Below are positions 19,181 to 27,488 of a DNA stretch of 64,000 nucleotides, one piece after another. This stretch comes from Shewanella aquimarina (GTDB lineage Bacteria; Pseudomonadota; Gammaproteobacteria; Enterobacterales; Shewanellaceae), in assembly GCF_023349185.1 (NCBI RefSeq), contig NZ_JAKIKY010000001.1:372001-436000 (forward strand), read 5' to 3'. A model generated the notes under the pieces. The model saw only the letters and a list, made by a program, of their open reading frames with translations, ran no database searches and had not been told where the DNA came from. The position numbers were made by a program, and so were the translations under genes. Positions within the stretch are counted from its first letter, which is position 1; the number at the start of each line of letters is the position of its first letter.

Positions 19181-19229
19181 CTCACATACTTGTAAGCGAT
19201 CTCTCACAAACAGCTTGGCAAATTGTGAG
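19181..19229 (-). promoter_or_regulatory. GacA/UvrY-type activator region of CsrB-like RNA B
   Basis: At 19191-19208 TGTAAGCGATCTCTCACA has the same half-sites (TGTAAG, CTCACA) as the box of copy A. CTCACAT lies just left (19181-19187) and TGTGAG about 15 bp right. The shared extended arrangement argues for common control of both RNAs. The remaining stretch 19230-19395 shows nothing further. Confidence 0.8.
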
Positions 19230-19395
19230 TCGCCTGTGCCATAGTGCGATTTTCAAAGACCTTCTCTGAACCAATTTAGCGCCTCTAAGCCAAGCGCTGC
19301 CCCCCCGTTTATTAACCAGGAGCCACGAGCTTAATCTGCCGCGAGATAACTGACATCAGTTAGACCACCTTAAGACAGCGTTATTGACCAAGCAA

Positions 19396-19695
19396 TCATC
19401 GACGCCCGGTAAGCCACTGGGCCAACATCACCCAATCGGCAATGAAACTGTAGAAGGGATACTCAAAGGTCGCAGGCCTATTTCGCTCAAACACGAAATG
19501 TCCTATCCAGGCCGCACCATAGCCCAAGATGGGCAGCAGCCACAGCATCCAATAATTGCCCAGCACAATAGCCATGACTAAGAGTGCGACCACCGACAGG
19601 CTACCGACATAATGCAAGGTGCGGCACCTGGGATCTCTATGCTGCGACAGATAAAACGGATAGAAATCCCGAAAGCTGGTATAGCGTTTACTCAA
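19396..19695 (-). CDS. DUF962 (Mpo1-like) membrane protein
   Basis: A small protein (about 99 aa) with the DUF962 start SKRYTSFRDFYPFYLSQH, RTLHYVGSLSV, two to three hydrophobic segments and the conserved GHFVFERNRPATFEYP. Members include yeast Mpo1, a dioxygenase of 2-hydroxy fatty acids; conserved His residues (HRD, LHYVG, GHFVFE) are present. I chose the TTG at 19695 because the family homology begins there and GGAG lies about 10 nt upstream; it overlaps the end of the acetyltransferase gene. A longer 131-aa frame is probably not the natural protein. Bacterial role unknown. Confidence 0.82.
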   Translation of the reverse strand: MSKRYTSFRDFYPFYLSQHRDPRCRTLHYVGSLSVVALLVMAIVLGNYWMLWLLPILGYGAAWIGHFVFERNRPATFEYPFYSFIADWVMLAQWLTGRR

Positions 19696-20338
19696 TTTCG
19701 GTGCTCCGATAGAAAAGCAGCTCCCCCGGCACACCACCGATAACGAGGCGCTCGATGGGCGCAAAATCCATAGAAGAAAAGAGATGAGCATGCTCGTCCT
19801 GTGTCACGTAAACCCCAACGCCTTCGAGCTCGGGTTGCTCATCACACCAGCTCATTACCGCCTGAATCAAACGCTTACCTAACCCCTTATGCTGCTCGAT
19901 CGGGGTGACGGCAATGAACTGCAATATGCCGCATTGAGTGCTGGGCAGATGCTCGAGGATCGAAGACTCTTTCTTCATCAGCGCCTGGGTCGACTGCCAA
20001 CCGGCGCTTAACAACATCTTGAGGCGCCAATGCCAATATCTGGCTTCCCCTAAAGGCACCTGTTGGGTCACGATACAGGCCAAACCAATCAGGCGTTCCT
20101 CCTCAAACAGGCCGATCAAAGCCTGCTCCTCTTGCCAGAGGGTATGCAGTTCCTCGCGAATAGCCCCACGCAGCTTCTGTTCATATTGCGCCTTGTCTCC
20201 CTTATGCAGGGCGGCAATAAAGAAGGGATCATCATGGTAGGCGTTATAGAGAATCGAGGCGGCGACACGTAGGTCTTCGGCGGTTAAATAGACAGCTTTA
20301 TAGGTTTCATTAACAGGTGGGGTAGCTGTTGTCATCAT
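19688..20338 (-). CDS. GNAT family N-acetyltransferase
   Basis: A 216-aa acetyltransferase of unknown substrate. The acetyl-CoA motif is at about residues 145-165 (QFIAVTPIEQHKGLGKRLIQ, with the Q/RxxGxG/A pattern QHKGLG). The C-terminal GVYVTQDEHAHLFSSMDFAP corresponds to motif B. The start ATG at 20338 has AAGGA 10 nt upstream; a TTG at 20374 would add 12 residues and run through a perfect FNR-like palindrome, so I reject it. Its stop overlaps the DUF962 start, suggesting an operon. Confidence 0.85.
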   Translation of the reverse strand: MMTTATPPVNETYKAVYLTAEDLRVAASILYNAYHDDPFFIAALHKGDKAQYEQKLRGAIREELHTLWQEEQALIGLFEEERLIGLACIVTQQVPLGEARYWHWRLKMLLSAGWQSTQALMKKESSILEHLPSTQCGILQFIAVTPIEQHKGLGKRLIQAVMSWCDEQPELEGVGVYVTQDEHAHLFSSMDFAPIERLVIGGVPGELLFYRSTEIE

Positions 20339-20350
20339 TGCTGTTATTCC

Positions 20351-20364
20351 TTGATCTAGATCAA
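20351..20364. promoter_or_regulatory. Perfect FNR/EtrA-type palindrome TTGATCTAGATCAA
   Basis: Exact match to the FNR consensus TTGAT-N4-ATCAA in the divergent region between the acetyltransferase gene and the DUF2789 gene. It lies 13-26 nt upstream of the acetyltransferase ATG and about 120 bp upstream of the DUF2789 start. This position would fit repression of the minus-strand gene more than activation. CRP could also recognise the TGATCTAGATCA core. Confidence 0.55.
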
Positions 20365-20481
20365 CATTGTCCAATGTAACAAGCTCGTAAAAAAGTGCAA
20401 ACTTTAATCGATTCGAAACTTTATCAATTTATTGCATACTAAATAGGAGCACCTCATTACTACTAACAAGCGAGGGATAAG

Positions 20482-20712
20482 ATGGATATAACACAACCCG
20501 ATCTAGCCAGCTTATTTGATCAACTCGGCCTGCCGAGCGACCCCGATGCCGTAGAGGCTTTTATCAAGCAACATTCCATCGCCGCGGAGATCCATATTGC
20601 CGAGGCGCCCTTCTGGTCTCAAGCCCAGAAGCACTTTTTAGCCGAGGCCTTAGCAGAAGATGCCATGTGGACAGAGGTGATCGATCATCTCGATGCCCAG
20701 CTTAGAGCCTAG
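20482..20712 (+). CDS. DUF2789 family small protein
   Basis: A 76-aa acidic cytoplasmic protein. The pattern matches DUF2789: SLFDQLGLPSDPDAVEAFI, then EAPFWSQAQKHFLAEALAED and AMWTEVIDHLDAQLR. Function unknown. The ATG at 20482 is preceded by GAGGGATAAG. It is monocistronic, followed by a bidirectional terminator shared with the DUF3192 gene. Confidence 0.88.
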   Translation: MDITQPDLASLFDQLGLPSDPDAVEAFIKQHSIAAEIHIAEAPFWSQAQKHFLAEALAEDAMWTEVIDHLDAQLRA

Positions 20713-20791
20713 GCTATAGAGCTAAAGTATCACCTTATAGCGCAACGAACTAAAGCCGCAAAAAGGCTTAACACCAAAAGGCCTAAACAAA

Positions 20792-20818
20792 AAAGGCAAG
20801 CCAAGTTGGCTTGCCTTT
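20792..20818. terminator. Bidirectional terminator between the DUF2789 and DUF3192 genes
   Basis: AAAGGCAAGCC, a 5-nt loop (AAGTT) and GGCTTGCCTTT give an 11-bp stem with A and T tracts on either side. It separates two convergent genes. Confidence 0.82.
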
Positions 20819-20836
20819 AAAGGTTAACTTATTCCA

Positions 20837-21208
20837 TTACATGTTGTGGTAGGCCTTCTCGCCCCAGCCCACGACGCGGTTATCCGTGATCACGATAGGT
20901 GTACATTCATCCTTAGTGGTCGTGCCATCTTCGCGCGTACGCTGGGTACGATAGTAGAGTACGTTGACCGTCTTATCTTGCTTGGTATAGGCCTCATTAA
21001 AATCGGCAGTGCCCATCAATGTCATCACCTGGTCGCGGGTCATCCCCAAAGATAACTTAGACAGATTAACGCGGTTCTGCTCCTGCACGCGCTCCCAAGA
21101 ATTACCCGTGCTCCATCCCTTGTCGCCTTCGCCCACATTCAATACACACCCGGATAGCGCTAAACTGGTGGCGCCTAAGACCAATGCTGTTGTTAATTTT
21201 GTTTTCAC
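20837..21208 (-). CDS. DUF3192 family lipoprotein
   Basis: About 123 aa with a lipoprotein signal (TTALVLGATSLALSGC; lipobox LSGC with acylated Cys about residue 21). The mature domain has VNLSKLSLGMTRDQVMTLMG, the SmpA/BamE-like helix pair, and a strand-rich C-terminus ending VVGWGEKAYHNM. It matches DUF3192. The GTG start at 21208 is favoured by AGGA 7 nt upstream; a 15-residue longer frame starting at 21253 lacks this support. Role unknown. Confidence 0.82.
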   Translation of the reverse strand: MKTKLTTALVLGATSLALSGCVLNVGEGDKGWSTGNSWERVQEQNRVNLSKLSLGMTRDQVMTLMGTADFNEAYTKQDKTVNVLYYRTQRTREDGTTTKDECTPIVITDNRVVGWGEKAYHNM

Positions 21209-21355
21209 TTTCACGTCCTGTTTATCTATTATAACTGGATTCAGGTAAAGCAAAGCTTATGCCAAACAGACATATTTATATTTATCAACACCTTAAAATA
21301 AATTTGATTTTTAATTTATGTCAGCCAAGCTAAAAAGTAAGGAATTTCACCAATC

Positions 21356-21691
21356 ATGAGTCCTCTCGAACAGGTGCTGGTCGCCGCACGAAAATTGAGT
21401 CTGGCGGGTAAGCCCCCCAGCCTGGCCTTAATCAAGGCGAGTCTCGGCAACTCACTTCCCATGCCCGTACTGGTACAAGGGTTACAACGCTTTAAATCCA
21501 TGTCGGCCGACGAACAGTCGGCGATAGTGGTTAGCGCAGCGGCACCTGCACCAAGTATTCAGAGTGCAGAGGCGGCGCCGAGTCTTGCCCATCTGGCACA
21601 GCAGGTCGCTAAGCTCACTGCCACTCAAGAGATCTTGATTGAACGTATCACTGAGCTCGAAGCCAAATTAAACGACAAGGGTGATTGCTGA
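21356..21691 (+). CDS. Conserved hypothetical protein with helical N-terminus and coiled-coil C-terminus
   Basis: A 111-aa protein I cannot assign to a named family. Residues 1-50 (VLVAARKLSLAGKPPSLALI and following ASLGNSLPMPVLVQGL) resemble a short winged-helix module of the KfrA_N style, but this is a weak impression. A Pro/Ala linker follows and then a heptad-like region (LAHLAQQVAKLTATQEIL, ITELEAKL). Its TGA overlaps the ATG of the next gene (TGATG), indicating translational coupling with the DUF2310 protein. Confidence 0.7.
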   Translation: MSPLEQVLVAARKLSLAGKPPSLALIKASLGNSLPMPVLVQGLQRFKSMSADEQSAIVVSAAAPAPSIQSAEAAPSLAHLAQQVAKLTATQEILIERITELEAKLNDKGDC

Positions 21692-22464
21692 TGCACGTGG
21701 TGGAACTCAGATTTGAGTGTTTTGACAACACCACCATCACGACCGCCGAGCGTGCCATTAATGGTCTGCTCGAAGCCTACCGCGCCAATGGTCAGGTATT
21801 GGGACGCGAATTTGCCGTGGCCTTCAACGAAGGTGAATTCAGGGTGCGTCTGCTGTTACCGGAAAAGAGCAGCCTGGCCAAACGTTTCAACAGCCCCTGG
21901 GTCAACTATGCCCTCGAAGAACTCACCGAGGCCAAACTGCTGCATCCAAGAGAAAAATATATCGGTCAGGATATCAACTCTGAGGTGAGCAGCACTGAGA
22001 CACCCAGCTGGCAACTACTCTATACCAGCTATGTGCATATGTGCTCTCCGCTGAGAAATGGTGATACCCTGCAGCCCATTCCCTTGTATCGACTCCCGGC
22101 GACCTTTAACGGCGATCACAAGCGGGTGATCAAGTGGCAAACCGAATGGCAGGCCTGTGATGAATTGCAGATGGCGGCGGCCACTAAGGCAGAGTTTGCC
22201 GCCTTAGACGAGCTGAGTCAGTGCGACAGCGACCTGTTTCGTCGCGGCTGGGATCTGCGTGGACGCATCGAATACCTCACCAAGATCCCTACCTACTACT
22301 ATCTCTATCGTGTAGGGGGCGAGAGTCTGGCCGCCGAACAGCAAAGACCCTGTCCACGTTGTGGTAACCCCCACTGGCTACAGGAGACACCGCTGCTGGA
22401 TCTGTTCCACTTCAAATGCGATAACTGCCGTATCGTCTCCAACATCTCCTGGGATCACCTCTAA
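21691..22464 (+). CDS. Zn-ribbon protein, DUF2310
   Basis: A 257-aa cytoplasmic protein. A C-terminal zinc ribbon is visible as CPRCGNPHWLQ followed by FKCDNCRIVSNI (four Cys). The N-terminal part (VVELRFECFDNTTITTAERA and onward) matches DUF2310, described as a possible nucleic-acid-binding family. The ATG at 21691 overlaps the upstream stop; a TTG six bases earlier is less likely. Likely a two-gene operon with the preceding helical protein. Confidence 0.88.
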   Translation: MHVVELRFECFDNTTITTAERAINGLLEAYRANGQVLGREFAVAFNEGEFRVRLLLPEKSSLAKRFNSPWVNYALEELTEAKLLHPREKYIGQDINSEVSSTETPSWQLLYTSYVHMCSPLRNGDTLQPIPLYRLPATFNGDHKRVIKWQTEWQACDELQMAAATKAEFAALDELSQCDSDLFRRGWDLRGRIEYLTKIPTYYYLYRVGGESLAAEQQRPCPRCGNPHWLQETPLLDLFHFKCDNCRIVSNISWDHL

Positions 22465-22544
22465 CCTAGGCGCCGCTTCACCCAAGACGCTTAGCCGATA
22501 TAAGCCTTTGCGAAGAGACTCTCTCTAACGCCAGGCTGAACTCT

Positions 22545-23207
22545 TTACCCTTTAGCGCGCAGATGACGCCACATGGTCTTGAGTCGCTGCCAGATCCCGG
22601 GATGATCCGTCTCGGGCATAGCGACTTCGACCGGTTTCTGCGGAGGACAGACTCGCGGGCGAAGAGAAGCAATAAAATCCTCCAGACTATCGGCCAGTTG
22701 ACGATGAGGCTGCTCACCCGGGAGCTCTATCCAGACGCTGCCATTCTCATTATCCACCACCAACATCTCGTCGCCTTCCCCCAGCACGCCAATAAACCAG
22801 GTCGCAGGCTGTTTCAGCTTCTGCTTCATCATCAGATGGCCGATGAGATTTTGCTGTAAGTATTCAAAATCTTGCTGGTTCCAAGGCTGTAGTAGCTCCC
22901 CTTCGCCAAAGTCCGACTCAAACATCAGCGGCGCCGCAAAGTAGCGACCATACAAGGCCTGTATGCTAGGATGCAATCTGATGGAGAGCGCGTGCTCTAT
23001 GTTGTCGAACTGCCCCTGGCTGTCGCGTCTTACCGCCTGCCACTGCACCGAGCGCTCGGGCGACGCTTCCACCTTTTCCTGATCGCACGCCAGGACGCAG
23101 ATTGAGACTTCCCCTAGCGGGAAATAGCGGGGAGATTCCCCCAATTTGTCGCTATAAGCTTGATGATAAAGCGTAAAAAATTGATCCAGTGCAGGCAAAG
23201 AAGACAC
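22545..23207 (-). CDS. syd: SecY-interacting protein Syd
   Basis: Peripheral membrane protein that binds SecY and monitors translocon assembly. Syd family features are [13 protein letters not shown] at the N-terminus, [21 protein letters not shown] (about residue 72), [24 protein letters not shown] and the C-terminal [18 protein letters not shown]. Length (220 aa) is slightly above E. coli Syd (181) owing to a C-terminal tail rich in Pro and Arg. It is divergent from queF, the same arrangement as in E. coli. Confidence 0.94.
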   Translation of the reverse strand: MSSLPALDQFFTLYHQAYSDKLGESPRYFPLGEVSICVLACDQEKVEASPERSVQWQAVRRDSQGQFDNIEHALSIRLHPSIQALYGRYFAAPLMFESDFGEGELLQPWNQQDFEYLQQNLIGHLMMKQKLKQPATWFIGVLGEGDEMLVVDNENGSVWIELPGEQPHRQLADSLEDFIASLRPRVCPPQKPVEVAMPETDHPGIWQRLKTMWRHLRAKG

Positions 23208-23267
23208 TTAGCAGTTACCCGAATTTTAAGTATAATGTGCGCCTATTTTGACATGGAAAAACGATTG

Positions 23268-24125
23268 ATGACACAGGTTCATGACCCTTATCGCGACGCC
23301 CCCGCGTTGTCCAAACTGACCTTAGGTAAATCGACTGACTATCAGGCCCAATACGATGCCTCCCTGCTACAAGGCGTGCCGCGCCAGCTCAACCGGGATG
23401 CCATCGCCTTAGGCGATACCCTGCCCTTCCATGGCGCCGACATCTGGACCGGCTATGAACTCTCCTGGTTAAACACCAAAGGCAAGCCCATGGTGGCCAT
23501 TGCCGAGTTTATCCTCGACTTCAACAGCGACAATCTGATCGAGTCCAAGTCTTTCAAGCTCTATCTCAACAGCTTCAACCAGACCCGCTTCGACTCCATC
23601 GAGCAGGTTCAGCAGACTTTAGCCAAGGATCTGTCGGCCTGCGCCGGCGGTGAGGTGGTGGTGAAAATCATCGAGCCAAAGCAGTTCGTCCATCAGCGCG
23701 TCGTAGAACTGCCAGGCACCTGCATCGACGATCTGGATATCGAGATCGACAGCTATGAATTCTCTAGCGATTATCTTATCGATAGTACGGATGACAAGAG
23801 CGTGGTGGCCGAGACACTCACCTCTAACCTGTTGAAGTCTAACTGCCTGATCACCTCTCAGCCCGACTGGGGCAGCGTGATGATCCGTTACCAGGGCCCT
23901 AAGATAGATCGCGAGAAATTGCTGCGCTATCTTATCTCTTTCAGGCAGCACAATGAATTTCACGAGCAGTGTGTCGAGCGTATCTTCGTCGACCTCAAGC
24001 GCCTGTGTCACTGCGCTAAGCTGACCGTCTATGCCCGCTACACCCGCCGCGGTGGCTTAGACATTAACCCCTATCGCAGCGACTTCGAAAATCCACCGGA
24101 AAACCATCGACTGGCGCGCCAGTGA
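23268..24125 (+). CDS. queF: NADPH-dependent 7-cyano-7-deazaguanine reductase
   Basis: Reduces preQ0 to preQ1 in queuosine biosynthesis. It is the long, two-domain type (285 aa) close to E. coli Que[21 protein letters not shown] at the N-terminus, [20 protein letters not shown] (substrate/NADPH region), the catalytic Cys in [16 protein letters not shown] (about residue 194) and [18 protein letters not shown] near the C-terminus. I chose the ATG at 23268 by homology; an upstream in-frame ATG at 23253 is possible. A terminator follows directly. Confidence 0.97.
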   Translation: MTQVHDPYRDAPALSKLTLGKSTDYQAQYDASLLQGVPRQLNRDAIALGDTLPFHGADIWTGYELSWLNTKGKPMVAIAEFILDFNSDNLIESKSFKLYLNSFNQTRFDSIEQVQQTLAKDLSACAGGEVVVKIIEPKQFVHQRVVELPGTCIDDLDIEIDSYEFSSDYLIDSTDDKSVVAETLTSNLLKSNCLITSQPDWGSVMIRYQGPKIDREKLLRYLISFRQHNEFHEQCVERIFVDLKRLCHCAKLTVYARYTRRGGLDINPYRSDFENPPENHRLARQ

Positions 24126-24143
24126 TCCGTTGAATGCGTAAAT

Positions 24144-24170
24144 AAGCCCGCACTAAGCGGGCTTTTTATT
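24144..24170 (+). terminator. queF terminator overlapping the end of the LysR gene
   Basis: The stem AAGCCCGC/GCGGGCTT with a 5-nt loop is followed by TTTATT. The stop codon of the convergent LysR gene (24153-24155) lies in the loop, so the element is shared by the two 3' ends. Confidence 0.85.
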
Positions 24171-25097
24171 GCCCTGAAGATGCTGCGCCTGTAGCAGGCT
24201 CACCAGCGTCTGGCGCAGCCACACATTGGCAGGATTCTGAGCGAGCCGTTTTGACCACAGCATATAGATATTCAGTGGCTTGGTCTCAAAGGGGGGCTCA
24301 AACACCTGCAGCTTAAACAGTTCGGCATATTCCCTGGCGTAAGACTCGGTCACAATGGCTAGGGCATCACTCTTCGCCGCCGTGGCTATCATGCTCAATA
24401 GCGAAGACTGTTCACAATACACCTTACGCTCCGGCAGCACCTGAGTCGTCAGCATATCCACCACCTTGAGGTTAAAACGCCTGAGGTTGAAGATGATATG
24501 CTTTTCCGCAAAATACTGCTCAAAACTCAGACTCCCCTGAATGCGAGGATGCTGCTGGCGCGCCACACAGACGATGCGCTCTTGCAATATCTGGGCAACG
24601 TCGAAGCCGGCTTCCTGTGGCTTAGAAACATCGATAGCCAGATCCACCTTTTCAGTTTGCAGATCTTTCAGAAAATCCTGCTCCTGCACCGGCGCTTCCT
24701 TAAAGATGATCTCCACCCGCATCTCACTGAGGTGTTCCTCAGCCGCCGTCTGAAGCAGCTCAATGATGGTGTCGTTGGCATAAACGGTGAAGGTTCTCTG
24801 GCTCAACTTAGGATCGAAAGCCTCCAGGCCTGCAACCAACTGCTCGATTTCAGCCAAGGGTCCAGCGAGATGCCGATACAGATTCAGCGCCGCGGCCGTG
24901 GGTTTAACGCCTCTTCCCACGCGCACAAACAGGGCTTCGCCAACCCTGGCCTTCAGGCGGGCGATGGCATTACTCACCGAGGACTGAGTGAGATCCAGTT
25001 CCTCAGCCGCCTTGCTAAAGGACTCGGTACGACAGACGACGGCAAACACCCTTAACAGGTTCAAGTCTAGTGGTTTACGTTGTGGCATAGGCTCCAA
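24153..25097 (-). CDS. LysR family transcriptional regulator
   Basis: A 314-aa regulator. The N-terminal winged HTH (residues about 9-67: LNLLRVFAVVCRTESFSKAA, LTQSSVSNAIARLKARVG, LFVRVGRGVKPT) is followed by a LysR substrate-binding domain. It is divergent from the alkylsulfatase gene with a 107-bp intergenic region that contains an AT-rich palindrome, the classic LysR/target layout. I infer that it controls the sulfatase. Effector unknown. Confidence 0.92.
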   Translation of the reverse strand: MEPMPQRKPLDLNLLRVFAVVCRTESFSKAAEELDLTQSSVSNAIARLKARVGEALFVRVGRGVKPTAAALNLYRHLAGPLAEIEQLVAGLEAFDPKLSQRTFTVYANDTIIELLQTAAEEHLSEMRVEIIFKEAPVQEQDFLKDLQTEKVDLAIDVSKPQEAGFDVAQILQERIVCVARQQHPRIQGSLSFEQYFAEKHIIFNLRRFNLKVVDMLTTQVLPERKVYCEQSSLLSMIATAAKSDALAIVTESYAREYAELFKLQVFEPPFETKPLNIYMLWSKRLAQNPANVWLRQTLVSLLQAQHLQGNKKPA

Positions 25098-25204
25098 TAC
25101 TATTTATATTATAAATATTATAAAGCAGGTTACCCCTAATTATTTAACAGCTCAAGCGCCATATACTGACCTCATCGATTAAAAAACCAGCTAAGGGTCA
25201 GACC
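25098..25204. promoter_or_regulatory. Divergent control region with AT-rich palindrome (candidate LysR operator)
   Basis: At 25102-25116 ATTTATATTATAAAT is a perfect 15-bp palindrome immediately upstream of the LysR gene and about 90 bp from the alkylsulfatase start. LysR-type sites are often imperfect AT-rich dyads of this size. No CRP or FNR consensus is seen in this stretch. Confidence 0.45.
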
Positions 25205-27214
25205 ATGAAAAAGACACCATTAACGCTTTGCCTGCTCGCCGCATTATCCAGCAACGCCCAAGCCGCCCAACATGAACACGACCACATCAGCGTCGGTTAT
25301 CAGGGTAAGGCCGCCACTGCCCACACCAAAGAGGCTAATAAGGCACTGGCACAGAAACTCAACTTTGCCGACACGACCGCCTTCGAGGCGTCTAGTGCCA
25401 AGCTGATTGCCGAGTTGGATAAGACGACTGCCGCCATTCTGCGCGCCGACTTTACCTTTCTCGGCGACGAGGCGCCAGACACCATCAACCCATCGCTGCA
25501 TCGTCAGGCAAGGCTCAACATGGTCGCCAACGGACTGTACGAAGTGCGTGATGGCATCTATCAAGTCAGGGGGACAGATCTCGCCAACCTGACCCTTATC
25601 CGAGGGAAAACCGGCTGGATTGCCTATGATGTCTTACTCACCAAAGAGGCCTCAATGGCATCGATACAGTTTGCCATGAAGCACCTGCCCAAAGATGGCG
25701 ATCTCCCCATCGTCGCCATGATCTACTCGCACAGTCATGCGGATCATTTCGGCGGCGCCAGGGGCGTGCTGACGCTTTACCCAGACGTCAAAGTCTACGG
25801 CTCTCATAACATCACCAAGGAGATCGTCGACGAGAACGTGCTGGCCGGCAACGCCATGAGCCGCCGCGCCGCCTACCAATATGGTGCTACCTTAGGGAAA
25901 CATGAACACGGTATCGTCGATGCCGCCCTCGGTAAGGGGATCTCCAAGGGGGAAATCACCTTCGTCAAACCCGACTATACGCTCAACGCTGACGCTAAGT
26001 GGCAGACACTGACGATAGATGGCCTGGAGATGGTCTTCATGGATGCCTCTGGCACAGAGGCGGCATCGGAGATGATCACCTACATTCCGTCGATGAAGGC
26101 CCTGTGGTCGGCTGAGCTCACCTATCAAGGCATGCATAACATCTATACGCTGCGCGGCGCGAAGGTGCGTGATGCACAAAAATGGTCTAAAGATATCAAT
26201 GAGATGATTAATGCCTTCGGGGATGAGGTGCAGGTGCTCTTCTCCTCCCATTCGGCGCCCATCTGGGGTAACGGCGCCATTAATGATTTCTTACGCCTAC
26301 AAAGGGACAACTATGGTTTCATCCACAACCAGACCCTGAGACTGGCCAACCAGGGCGTCAGCATTCAGGATATCGGCGACGCGATTCAAGAGGTGCTCCC
26401 CGCCGCCATCGAGCAGGCCTGGCATACCAAGGGCTACCACGGTACCTATAGCCACAATGCTAAGGCGGTATACAACATGTACCTAGGCTACTTCGACATG
26501 AACCCGGCCAACTTGAATCCGCTGCCGACTTCGCCCGAAGCCGTAAAGTTTGTCCACTACATGGGGGGCGCCGAACAGGTGATGGCGAAGGCCAGCCAAG
26601 ACTATGCCCAGGGTGAGTATCGCTTCGTCGCCACCGTGCTTAACAAACTGGTGACGGCAGAGCCAGACAATCAATCCGCTCGCGATCTGCTCGCCGATAC
26701 CTATGAACAGCTGGGCTACCAGGCCGAAGGCGCAGGATGGCGTAACATCTACCTGACCGGGGCCCAGGAACTGAGGATGGGAATTCAACCTGGCACGCCA
26801 AAGACGGCATCGGCAGATGTGCTAAGTGAGATGGCTCTCTCGACCCTTTTCGACTTCCTGGCGGTGAAGATAGATAGCCTCAAGGCCGAGAAACTGGGCC
26901 GGATCAGCCTGAATGTGATCACCCCTGACGAGTCGAATGTCCTCTATGTCGAACTGAGTAATGGCAACCTAAGCAACATCCAGATTAACCAGCCCAAGGT
27001 CGCCGATGCCACGCTCACCATCAACAAAACCGACATCACCCGGATATTGCTAGGTCAAACCCAGTTAGCTAAGCTGCTACAGCAGGGAGAAGCCAGCATG
27101 ACAGGCGATCAGCAGGCCTTTAACAAAATCGCCTCGACCATGGTGCAGTTTGATCCTAATTTCGAAATCGTCCCGCTGGGAAAACGCGAACATAAACATG
27201 ATTCACAGCCATAG
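25205..27214 (+). CDS. Exported alkyl/aryl sulfatase, metallo-beta-lactamase fold (SdsA/YjcS type)
   Basis: Hydrolyses alkyl sulfates such as SDS to alcohol and sulfate; in this family the enzyme is secreted or periplasmic. A signal peptide (KKTPLTLCLLAALSSNAQA) precedes a metallo-beta-lactamase domain with the zinc motif YSHSHADHFGG (about residue 177) and further ligands including the Glu of SAELTYQGMHNIY. The middle dimerisation part and the C-terminal SCP2-like lipid-binding domain (about 540-660) complete the SdsA1 layout. Length 669 aa is standard. Terminal His-rich patches (EHDHIS, KREHKHDSQP) flank the protein. Divergent from a LysR regulator. Confidence 0.92.
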   Translation: MKKTPLTLCLLAALSSNAQAAQHEHDHISVGYQGKAATAHTKEANKALAQKLNFADTTAFEASSAKLIAELDKTTAAILRADFTFLGDEAPDTINPSLHRQARLNMVANGLYEVRDGIYQVRGTDLANLTLIRGKTGWIAYDVLLTKEASMASIQFAMKHLPKDGDLPIVAMIYSHSHADHFGGARGVLTLYPDVKVYGSHNITKEIVDENVLAGNAMSRRAAYQYGATLGKHEHGIVDAALGKGISKGEITFVKPDYTLNADAKWQTLTIDGLEMVFMDASGTEAASEMITYIPSMKALWSAELTYQGMHNIYTLRGAKVRDAQKWSKDINEMINAFGDEVQVLFSSHSAPIWGNGAINDFLRLQRDNYGFIHNQTLRLANQGVSIQDIGDAIQEVLPAAIEQAWHTKGYHGTYSHNAKAVYNMYLGYFDMNPANLNPLPTSPEAVKFVHYMGGAEQVMAKASQDYAQGEYRFVATVLNKLVTAEPDNQSARDLLADTYEQLGYQAEGAGWRNIYLTGAQELRMGIQPGTPKTASADVLSEMALSTLFDFLAVKIDSLKAEKLGRISLNVITPDESNVLYVELSNGNLSNIQINQPKVADATLTINKTDITRILLGQTQLAKLLQQGEASMTGDQQAFNKIASTMVQFDPNFEIVPLGKREHKHDSQP

Positions 27215-27242
27215 CTTAGTATCTTACTAACTTGATTTAACC

Positions 27243-27271
27243 AAACGCCAAACTTAGCCGGTTTGGCGTTT
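27243..27271 (+). terminator. Terminator-like hairpin after the alkylsulfatase gene
   Basis: AAACGCCAAAC and GTTTGGCGTTT form an 11-bp stem with a 7-nt loop, about 28 bp past the stop. The T run after it is short (TTTATCC). Confidence 0.65.
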
Positions 27272-27360
27272 ATCCCTTCAACCCGGTTAATGCAAAAAAT
27301 ATTATTAAGTATTAACTAAAAATACTACTTTAGAGATACCTCCAAATTAGTATAAGTTCA

Positions 27361-27422
27361 TGATCTTAATCACAATTATTGACACAAAAACTTAATCACC
27401 GTGTAACATTGTTTTAGATCAA
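27361..27422 (+). promoter_or_regulatory. Porin promoter with CRP- and FNR-like sites
   Basis: A consensus -35 TTGACA (27379-27384), 17-bp spacer and TGTAAC (27402-27407) predict a start near 27414. A CRP-like dyad TGATCTTAATCA (27361-27372) lies just upstream, centred near -47. TTGTTTTAGATCAA (27409-27422) differs by one base from the FNR/EtrA consensus and covers the predicted start, where binding would repress. Confidence 0.5.
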
Positions 27423-27488
27423 CAAATTGATCCTTTTGCAGTCCTATAACAGCTGGTGAGCAATGACCAAACAAAAGGATCACAATTA

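Noticed and set aside
19696..19791. N-terminal 32-residue extension of the DUF962 protein
   Set aside because: The extra part is the other-frame reading of the acetyltransferase end; family homology starts at the TTG at 19695.
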